A stretch of 64,000 bases of DNA from Tubulanus polymorphus. Taxonomy: Eukaryota; Nemertea; Palaeonemertea; Tubulaniformes; Tubulanidae. This document shows, in pieces, positions 56,230-64,000 of the stretch. How positions within the stretch are numbered: position 1 is the first letter of the stretch; every line of letters starts with the position of its first letter. The DNA lies in NCBI RefSeq assembly GCF_964204645.1, contig NC_134032.1, positions 11,340,275 through 11,404,274 of the forward strand. The letters are read 5' to 3'. The position numbers were made by a program, and so were the translations under genes. The notes below the pieces were generated by a model. That model was not told where the DNA came from. It made no database searches and saw only the letters and a program-made list of their open reading frames with translations.

Positions 56230-57014
56230 CTGCACGTTGCAAAATAGTAACACCGTCGCAAATATACTATACGGTGTTACATATCCTACGTCGGAACAAA
56301 GAGCATGTTTTTGTCTGACTGGCAATGTGTACACGATGTGTGCTGGTACGCACACTGATTGCATATGAATCAGTTTCCAAGGTGGGAGTTTGTGAGAAAA
56401 ACGGAAGAGCATTTAGTTGCTATATTTAAAATAAAAGGATTTTTAAGGGATGGTTAGCGTAGTCCGGGAGGTAGTAGAATGGTAGTAGCAGGGATTGAAC
56501 ATACCAAATAGGGTAAGGTTAGAAGCGGGTGAGGTCATGGTTTAGGAATTTGAAAAAAATGTACAAATTCCCATATAAGTCTAAGGTTTTTGCGTTAGAG
56601 GAAGAGAAATCAGAAAGAAATGTAACAACAAGAAAAGAAAATAAGGAAATCATTCCAGATAGAAGTGCTAGTATTTAATAATCTACTCTTGAGGAAGAGG
56701 CAGATCAGCGAAAAGAACCAGGTACATAGAAGATCCAGCGGTACAACATTAGTGAGAACAACGATAGATGACACAACGAGTGGTGGAGGTCTTCGTGAGA
56801 CCAACAACTGGAGGAGAATTGAATAACAATTGGTTTTTTTTACAGATTGTTAAATGCCATTACAGTGGAGATTGTATAGTCGCATTACAGTAGGAGCTAC
56901 GGATAAATGACGACGTAAACTTGACGTACAAAATACAAAATACAATTTACAAAATCAGAAACATTTTTCTTCTGAACAGACATCTTTCCGATAAATCATC
57001 CAAAATGAAAGTTG

Positions 57015-58106
57015 TTACCCGTGAACACCATTTGAATCGCTGCTCTGTCGTCTTGAACAGCGACACTTACTCCAAAAATTTTTGAATATTCTTATCGCTT
57101 CGGCCCTGAATCTGTCGTTAGTCCCGCAATATACGAATTAATTGACGCTCGAATCTAACGGGGTCATCACGTCAGACCCAAAAGATGATATACGGATAAG
57201 TGTATTCCGAACTTCATTGCCAACCGGCTTCGGTACACCTAAGTCAAATAGCATAACTCCATAAACCCAAAGCGAAGAAGGAAACTCTAAAATGATGAAT
57301 AAAATGACAATAGCGAGCGCCATTTTAGTCGCTTTTCGGTCGAGATTGCTTAACTTCGAATCTTGGGTGCCAAGATTTTGTCTATTTTTACCAATTCGTT
57401 TCAGCAAATATATTAGAACGACATTGAGGGTTATAAGCAATAGAATCGGTATCAGACTCGTCAAAAGTGTCGTTAAAATCAATTCTCCCCAATAATGAAG
57501 ACCGAACTGAATATCAGTTAATCCCCTTCGGGCCAGTATTGGAACGTAAAATTTTGTACACGTATCAAACCAATAGAATAAATGGCTTATATTCACAAAA
57601 TAAGGAAGACCGAAGAAAGCGAAGAAAATGTATTGCAAGCAAACGCATATCAATAAGCGTCGTTTGGTGATGTGAGCCTGCGCGAAGAGCGGGAAACTAA
57701 GACTTATAACCCGCTCCGTCGCTATCAGAACCGTTATCCAGTTCCTCGTCAATTTCGTAGACCGGTTTAGGATAAACATACCAAAATACATCCAATAAAA
57801 CCCGATAAAATTTGAACTATGATGAACCTCGGCGCGTTGAATTGAAACCCCGTAAACTAATATATTCAGCCACGGACGCAGGACGTCGCGAAAGAATTTG
57901 ACAGAGAGATAAGAAATATCAGCGACGGCCAAAGCTTCGAGCAGAAAGAGCGACCGGTGCTGCGACGATTGTCGTTTCAGGATCACGATACTGAGACTGT
58001 TGAAGAAAATACCGAACGTTATCGACATGGGTAGAAATGTGACTCGCTGTATGAATACACTTGTTAACTCAAGTTTTTCGCCGCACTTTGATTCATTTGT
58101 CGACAT
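57015..58106 (-). pseudogene. Class A GPCR, copy B, premature stop in TM7
   Basis: The ORF from 58106 is identical to copy A by eye for 322 residues and then ends at TAA (57138-57140), where A has TAT in NYFVYC. The remaining 41 codons down to 57015 stay in frame without further damage, so a single substitution breaks the protein. The predicted product would lack most of TM7 and the C-terminal tail, usually inactivating for a class A GPCR. Promoter-proximal sequence is as in copy A. It could still act as a truncated or dominant-negative receptor. Confidence 0.88.
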
Positions 58107-58669
58107 TGCGTATCAGGTGCCGCATTAGAAAATATGCATTACCGTCACGAATTTGATATATACCACGAATCAGCGGTTCGGTTAGTCTGAACACCAGACG
58201 ATGTACGAGTTCTCCTACGCGTCAGGAACAACTGCTGTGGATACTATACAGTTCGGATCTTGGATTGAAGAACTGATTATCTAAACGCGCGTCTAAAATT
58301 CCGATGCATTATCCGTTTCCCTAATGCTCTTTTTTATATTAAGTTAGTACATTATTTTTGATGTACCGGACTGCCTGAAAAGTAAATATATACATATACA
58401 CCACGTGTCATGTGTATTCAAGCCGGAAACATGAATAGATATGAACGTGCGTATCTAACACGTTATAATTAGCGAGACTAAAAACTTTCCGCATATGTAA
58501 TTCAAATATGTCATTCAATCAGTTGAAGCCGTTCAGTTTTTGTGATTTGATTGATGTTTTTGCGTATTCTGTCTTTGTTTAGTTGAACCGGAGAACCGAA
58601 ACTTCCGATTTTATGTACTTCGATTTCAACGAAAGAATTCTGTAATTCCGACCGCCGATGATCACACAT

Positions 58670-58800
58670 CTATATCTGTACTTCGACCATTTCCGATTTA
58701 AAAAAATTAAACTCCCTGTTTTCCTCCCGACAAGTGCAGCGCGTTTGTACGGGACACCACATCTAAACGAATCAAACCCAGGGACAGTACCTGTTCTAAG
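58670..58800 (-). repeat. Dispersed repeat (family A), copy inside unit B
   Basis: Duplicate of 54870-55000, carried along with the segment. Confidence 0.65.
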
Positions 58801-59778
58801 ATCAAGAAAACCCGAATTTGATTATGATTCTGTTCTATATAAATGACCTTACACTAGACTCCGCTCAATTCGGAACAAATTAATTCGGATCAGTTCGTTG
58901 AAATATTTTTGCCAAATTGCGTCACTGTATATGAGATACAGTGTTTATAACATTCAACTCAGATATCATTGAGGTCGTAACACATTTTCAAGCTCATTAT
59001 GATCTAATCATCTAAGTGTAGGCTTGCTGAAAAAGTACATCTATATTAGATACCAATTTTGTTGATAAGTATACAAGTATTACTGCGATAAAGGCATTTT
59101 ACTCGAGTGCCCGTCCTCTACCCCTAGCCTTATCTAAAAAAAATTATTTATGAACAAAAATGGCTTACGCGGCTTTTTACCGGTTATTACAGAATCTACA
59201 ACAGAATTGGAACATCAAGAATCAACTAGATTTGGTAAAAACCTATACAGTAGTACAAAATTCCCAACTCCACATTTCCGGACTCCAACTCCAATTCCCA
59301 ACTCCACATTACTCCACATCATCCGATTTTCAAATGACGCCCAGGGCCCAGTTTTGTGCGGTCGTGACTTGAGACCAGAATTGAGCACGAAAAGGTAAAA
59401 CCCTTGTGATTAGAGATTCATCAACAACTCCTTTCTCGTATAAATCTTTCTCTTTTCATTCTTCAAATTGGCTAAATTTCTAGGCAATGCAAATGACAAA
59501 ACATAAATATTCTTACGTAAGCTTTATTGACAAAATGGTTTATTTTCAAGCCGTTTTACTAAGACATGCTCCCCATGATATATACAATGAACAAAAATAC
59601 ATACATGTACATATAGAAAATAAAACTTCCATAGATATAACTAGCGCTTGGGACCCGGTCTTGCATTTGGACATTAGGTATAAACAATATCTTAAAAGGG
59701 TTCAAAGGCCGTTATAAATTGATCTGACATCGGTCCAAATCGAAGTTCGGATGCGCCCGTTTGATATGATTGGTTAAA

Positions 59779-60035
59779 CTATACCTTCTGACTATAAGAC
59801 TTCGGGCAGACGACGCATCTAAACGGTCGTTCTCCGGTGTGGACGACGAGATGTCGATTCAACTTCGACGGGGTTCGGAAACTTTTGAAGCAGAACTGAC
59901 ACGAATAGCCGTTGGGCAAATGCGGAGCGGTCTCGAGGAGTCGAGCTCTGGGTCGCTGCTCTACATGTCCTGCTGGTTGGTAGGAACTCCGATGCAGCAC
60001 CTTAACGGAGTCTTGGCGGCGAGATTTGCAGCGGC
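59779..60035 (-). CDS. C2H2 zinc-finger exon fragment C, open
   Basis: An open exon-like stretch starting after a good acceptor (AACGTGCAG before 60035). One complete finger YSCQFCFKSFRTPSKLNRHL followed by VVH is joined by TGERPF to the first half of a second finger (RCVVCPKSYSQK). It then ends either at a possible donor AAG|GTATAG (59785) or at the TAG at 59779. Upstream of the acceptor the frame is not supported. A finger cut in half suggests an exon whose partner exon is missing from the duplicated unit, so it is likely a captured exon or gene remnant even though it is open. Confidence 0.5.
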
Positions 60036-60820
60036 CTGCACGTTGCAAAATAGTAACACCGTCGCAAATATACTATACGATGTTACATATCCTACGTCGG
60101 AACAAAGAGCATGTTTTTGTCTGACTGGCAATGTGTACACGATGTGTGCTGGTACGCACACTGATTGCATATGAATCAGTTTCCAAGGTGGGAGTTTGCG
60201 AGAAAGACGGAAGAGCATTTAGTTGCTATATTTAAAATAAAAGGATTTTTAAGGGATGGTTAGCGTAGTCCGGGAGGTAGTAGAATGGTAGTAGCAGGGA
60301 TTGAACATACCAAATAGGGTAAGGTTAGAAGCGGGTGAGGTCATGGTTTAGGAATTTGAAAAAAATGTACAAATTCCCATATAAGTCTAAGGTTTTTGCG
60401 TTAGAGGAAGAGAAATCAGAAAGAAATGTAACAACAAGAAAAGAAAATAAGGAAATCATTCCAGATAGAAGTGCTAGTATTTAATAATCTACTCTTGAGG
60501 AAGAGGCAGATCAGCGAAAAGAACCAGGTACATAGAAGATCCAGCGGTACAACATTAGTGAGAACAACGATAGATGACACAACGAGTGGTGGAGGTCTTC
60601 GTGAGACCAACAACTGGAGGAGAATTGAATAACAATTGGTTTTTTTTACAGATTGTTAAGTGCCATTACAGTGGAGATTGTATAGTCGCATTACAGTAGG
60701 AGCTACGGATAAATGACGACGTAAACTTGACGTACAAAATACAAAATACAATTTACAAAATCAGAAACATTTTTCTTCTGAACAGACATCTTTCCGATGA
60801 ATCATCAAAAATGAAAGTTG

Positions 60821-61903
60821 TTACCCGTGAACACCATTTGAATCGCTGCTCTGTCGTCTTGAACAGCGACACTTACTCCAAAAATTTTTGAATATTCTTA
60901 TCGCTTCGGCCCTAAATCTGTCGTTAGTCCCGCAATATACGAAATAATTGACGCTCGAATCTAACGGGGTCATCACGTCAGACCCAAAAGATGATATACG
61001 GATTAGTGTATTCCGAACTTCATTGCCAACCGGCTTCGGTACACCTAAGTCAAATAGCATAACTCCATAAACCCAAAGCGAAGAAGGAAACTCTAAAATG
61101 ATGAATAAAATGACAATAGCGAGCGCCATTTTAGTCGCTTTTCGGTCGAGATTGCTTAACTTCGAATCTTGGGTGCCAAGATTTTGTCTATTTTTACCAA
61201 TTCGTTTCAGCAAATATATTAGAACGACATTGAGGGTTATAAGCAATAGAATCGGTATCAGACTCGTCAAAAGTGTCGTTAAAATCAGTTCTCCCCAATA
61301 ATGAAGACCGAACTGAATATCTGTTAATCCCCTTCGGGCCAGTATTGGAACGTAAAATTTTGTACATGTATCAAACCAATAGAGTAAATGGCTTATATTC
61401 ACAAAATAAGGAAGACCGAAGAAAGCGAAGAAAATGTATTGCAAGCAAACGCATATCAATAAGCGTCGTTTGGTGATGTGAGCCTGCGCGAACAGCGGGA
61501 AACTAAGACTTATAACCCGCTCCGTCGCTATCATAACCGTTATCCAGTTCCTCGTCAATTTCGTAGACCGGTTTAGGATAAACATACCAAAATACATCCA
61601 ATAAAACCCGATAAAACTTGAATCATAATGAACCTCGGCGCGTTGAATTGAAACCCCGTAAACTAATATATTCAGCCACGGACGCAGGACGTCGCGAAAG
61701 AATTTGACAGTGAGATAAGAAATATCAGCGACGGCCAAAGCTTCGAGCAGAAAGAGCGACCGGTGCTGCGACGATTGTCGTTTCAGGATCACGATACTGA
61801 GACTGTTGAAGAAAATACCGAACGTTATCGACATGGGTAGAAATGTGACTTGCTGTATGAATACACTTGTAAACTCGAAGTTTTTCGCCGCACTTTGATT
61901 CAT
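60821..61903 (-). CDS. Class A GPCR, copy C, alternative N-terminus
   Basis: 360 aa, all seven TM segments and the SSVNYFVYC TM7 motif intact. The ancestral start (MSKNESKCGEKL, from 61913) is out of frame because of one extra base (AACTCGAAG on the plus map where A and B read AACTCAAG). A second ATG 10 nt downstream, in the other frame, restores the receptor as MNQSAAKNFEFTSVF. Compared with copy A there are also several substitutions (for example R-to-Q before VTFLPMS, S-to-T in SYLTVKFF, L-to-M in VMIATERV, F-to-L in HLLYW). The first 11 residues differ and the NES sequon near the N-terminus is replaced by an NQS sequon. Same receptor family as copy A. Confidence 0.85.
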   Translation of the reverse strand: MNQSAAKNFEFTSVFIQQVTFLPMSITFGIFFNSLSIVILKRQSSQHRSLFLLEALAVADISYLTVKFFRDVLRPWLNILVYGVSIQRAEVHYDSSFIGFYWMYFGMFILNRSTKLTRNWITVMIATERVISLSFPLFAQAHITKRRLLICVCLQYIFFAFFGLPYFVNISHLLYWFDTCTKFYVPILARRGLTDIQFGLHYWGELILTTLLTSLIPILLLITLNVVLIYLLKRIGKNRQNLGTQDSKLSNLDRKATKMALAIVILFIILEFPSSLWVYGVMLFDLGVPKPVGNEVRNTLIRISSFGSDVMTPLDSSVNYFVYCGTNDRFRAEAIRIFKNFWSKCRCSRRQSSDSNGVHG

Positions 61904-62037
61904 TTTTCGACATTGCGTATCAGGTGCCGCATTAGAAAATATGCATTACCGTTACGAATTTGATATATACCACGAATCAGCGGTTCGGTTAGTCTGAACA
62001 CCAGACCCTGTACGAGTTCTCCTACACGTTAGGAACA

Positions 62038-62720
62038 ACTGCTGTGGATACTATACAGTTCGGATCTTCGATTGAAAAACTGATTATCTAAACGCGCGTC
62101 TAAAATTCCGATGCATTATCCGTTTCTCTAATGCTGTTTTTTTTAAATATTAAGTTAGTACATTATTTTTGATGTACCGGACTGCCTGAAAAGTAAATAT
62201 ATACATATACATACGCACCACGCGTCATGTGTATTCAAGCCGGAAACATGAATAGATATGAACGTGCGTATCTAACAGGTTATAATTAGCGAGACTAAAA
62301 ACTTTCCGCATATGTAATTCAAATATGTCATTCAATCAGTTGAAGCCGTTCAGTTTTTGTGATTTGATTGATGTTTTTGCGTATTCTGTCTTTGTTTAGT
62401 TGAACCGGAGAACCGAAACTTCCGATTTTATGTACTTCGATTTCAACGACTGCTGTGGATACTATACAGTTCGGATCTTAGATTGAAAAACTGATTATCT
62501 AAACGCGCGTCTAAAATTCCGATGCATTATCCGTTCCCCTACTGCTGTTTTTAATATTAAGTTAGTACATTATTGTTGATGTACCGGACTGTCTGAAAAG
62601 TAAATATATACATATACATACGCACCACGCGTCATGTGTATTCAAGCCGGAAACATGAATAGATATGAACGTGCGTATCTAACAGGTTATAATTGCCAGG
62701 ACTCAAAAAAACTTTTTCCG
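62038..62720 (+). repeat. Direct duplication of the GPCR upstream block, about 410 bp apart
   Basis: ACTGCTGTGGATACTATACA at about 62038 recurs at about 62449, and the following 270 bp (through TCTAACAGGTTATAATT) are nearly identical. The second copy has no GPCR attached. It marks the ragged right edge of the array. Confidence 0.8.
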
Positions 62721-63290
62721 CACATTATTAATGCATTCATTATTAAAATATGTCATTCAATCAGTTGAAACCCGTTTGTCGACCTTCCTTTCATAAAACC
62801 ATGTTAACCGTTGAACAGGATTCTAAATTCCCCTCATTTTCATAGCATGGTGGGGATGTTATAGCAGACGTACATTCGATCGTGGTCGACACAGACAAGA
62901 TCAAGAATACGAACAAGACTGTGCAGAAAACCCGTTATCGCTGCTTTGCAGCTATATTAAAAATCTATTTTTCAATCAGTTGAAACCGTTCAGTATTGTG
63001 ATTTGATTGATTGATGTCAGTAGGGCCTACGTACGTTTTTGCGTCTTCTGTCTTTGTTTACATGAACCAATTATGTACTTAGATTTCATTTGCATGAACT
63101 GTTTAAAGACAAACACGAACAACTTGGTTTTCAATCTTATTTATTACATAAATCTTACATCTTTTACTTGCAGGAGAAACAAACGAACAGATCGCTGTTG
63201 TATACAATGCCATTAGTCGTCTTCGTAGAAAACTGATATAATGTCAGTTTTCGCAAAAGGTTAGTGCCGCAAGGCTTCGTCGGCAAACCT
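62721..63290. other. Spacer before the terminal zinc-finger gene
   Basis: Includes a further partial echo of the upstream block (TTCAATCAGTTGAAACCGTT near 62971-62990). No coding sequence supported. Confidence 0.4.
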
Positions 63291-63297
63291 GCGCTGA

Positions 63298-63410
63298 ACT
63301 TGCGCACCCGGGCGAGTGTCTAGTGTGGCAGGGCTTCGTGCCGTGGCTGAGTTTAGTGATGCCATCAGGTTCGAATCCCGAGGACGGAGGATGGTCTGGG
63401 TATGATCTGC
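63298..63410 (+). repeat. tRNA-like SINE, copy 2
   Basis: Contains A-box-like GTGGCTGAGTTTAGTG and a perfect B box GGTTCGAATCC (63368-63378) with 20-25 bp between, preceded by GTGGCAGGGCTTCGTGCC. It matches 32-110. The region lies in the 3' flank of the zinc-finger gene on the opposite strand. Confidence 0.6.
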
Positions 63411-63426
63411 GGGGTGAAAAAAAAAC

Positions 63427-63432
63427 TTTATT
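63427..63432 (-). promoter_or_regulatory. Poly(A) signal (AATAAA, minus) for the terminal zinc-finger gene
   Basis: TTTATT on the plus strand about 54 nt past the stop codon. Confidence 0.45.
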
Positions 63433-63485
63433 GAAAAATAAATTCTGATGATATCGATGATGATCCGTGTCAACTAACATCGAAT

Positions 63486-64000
63486 CTAGAAATCAAATGT
63501 GTTTGGGTCGACGTTATGAATGCGCTTCATGTGCTGTTTGCAGTTATATTTCAGATTAAAACGTTGCTCGCACATCGGACATTTAATCGGTTTTTCGCCG
63601 GTGTGAATTCGCTCGTGTATCGCCAAATTTACGCTAGTTTTCATCCTTTTACCGCAAAACTGACATTTAAACGGTCGTTCATCTAAATGAACTAGATTCA
63701 TGTGCTGTTTACAATGTGATTTCAGCGCGAAACATTTCTCACAAGTCGGGCATTTAAATGGTCGTTCATCGGTATGAACCAGTTTCATGTGCCGTTTACG
63801 GTTCGATTTCTGAGTAAAACATTGCTCGCACATTAAACATTTAAACGGTTTATCCCCGGTGTGAATTCGCTCGTGTTGTTTACATAATGCGGGAATATTA
63901 AACCATTTATCACAAAACTGACATTTGTATTTTTTACTATTGCCAGCCTTGAATTTCTCAGATGATACATGGCTATTCGGGCAAACATTGTGAACCTGCT
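63486..64000 (-). CDS. C2H2 zinc-finger protein, C-terminal part (partial at window end)
   Basis: The frame is open from the stop at 63486 to the window edge. Five consecutive C2H2 fingers are seen, N to C: YKCQFCDKWFNIPALCKQH-type, FKCLMCEQCFTQKSNRKRHM, FKCPTCEKCFALKSHCKQHM, FKCQFCGKRMKTSVNLAIHE and IKCPMCEQRFNLKYNCKQHM. They are joined by TGDKP, TDERP, LDERP and TGEKP linkers and end with NVDPNTFDF. Upstream of finger 1 is a polar linker (SEKFKAGNSKK) that continues past 64000. Spacing is Cys-x2-Cys and His-x3/4-His throughout. Probably a nuclear DNA-binding transcription factor. Target and orthology are unknown. No intron is visible in the part shown. Confidence 0.93.
   Translation of the reverse strand, partial: QVHNVCPNSHVSSEKFKAGNSKKYKCQFCDKWFNIPALCKQHERIHTGDKPFKCLMCEQCFTQKSNRKRHMKLVHTDERPFKCPTCEKCFALKSHCKQHMNLVHLDERPFKCQFCGKRMKTSVNLAIHERIHTGEKPIKCPMCEQRFNLKYNCKQHMKRIHNVDPNTFDF

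Larger units (their letters stand above)
55521..59330. repeat. Segmental tandem duplication, unit B
   Basis: Same order as unit A with small indels. Starts near CAGGGCCCAGTTTTGTGCGG at 55535 and includes the zinc-finger fragment B, GPCR B and the inverted family A repeat (58670-58800). Confidence 0.88.
59331..62447. repeat. Segmental tandem duplication, unit C (3' truncated)
   Basis: Matches units A and B from the CAGGGCCCAGTTTTGTGCGG landmark (59342) to about 62447. There, instead of continuing into the family A repeat, the sequence switches after TTCGATTTCAACGA to a second copy of the GPCR-upstream block. Confidence 0.85.

Noticed and set aside
63298-63410. tRNA gene
   Set aside because: It has a B box but no acceptor-stem pairing or anticodon arm, and the sequence is shared with a degraded dispersed copy at the window start.

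Overview
This is a eukaryotic, animal-type window: the recognisable genes are split by GT-AG introns, are far apart and sit in a sea of short dispersed and tandem repeats. Gene content (a peptide-receptor-like GPCR, C2H2 zinc fingers, a CRAL-TRIO exon, a coclaurine N-methyltransferase/cyclopropane-synthase-like enzyme and a giant secreted Thr-rich mucin-like protein) and the SINE/MITE style suggest a marine invertebrate, most likely a lophotrochozoan. The phylum is an inference and cannot be fixed from the sequence alone.

Layout. 1-24.4 kb is gene-poor. It holds a 1.2-kb TCTG microsatellite, an 82/85-bp satellite, several other tandem arrays, a polypyrimidine tract and many small DNA-transposon-like elements. 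24.45-24.76 kb (minus) is one convincing exon of a CRAL-TRIO lipid-transfer protein. 25-31 kb is again repeats, including several copies of a TTAA-flanked piggyBac-type MITE. 31.64-36.60 kb (plus) is a complete seven-exon methyltransferase gene (342 aa) whose introns carry a tandem triplication containing two dead copies of exon 4, and a Harbinger-type MITE. 38.61-51.06 kb (minus) is a three-exon gene for a protein of about 3,956 residues: signal peptide, Cys-containing N-terminal domain, Lys/Arg/Pro-rich linker, then about 3,000 residues of 9-residue Thr-rich repeats. The repeats are arranged hierarchically (27 bp, 324 bp, 2,136 bp).

51.7-62.4 kb is a recent tandem triplication with a unit of about 3.8 kb. 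Each unit carries an intronless class A GPCR and a C2H2 zinc-finger fragment on the minus strand. The copies have decayed differently: GPCR A is intact, B has a premature stop in TM7, and C has a frameshifted N-terminus rescued by a nearby ATG. The window ends inside a five-finger C2H2 gene (minus).

There is no operon-like arrangement and I see no functional link between the genes. The most distinctive items are the giant mucin-like gene with its unrecognised N-terminal domain, the differential decay in the GPCR array, and a set of fold-back repeat families that share the same terminal motif (CAGTT-N-CACA) with a 39-bp tandem repeat.
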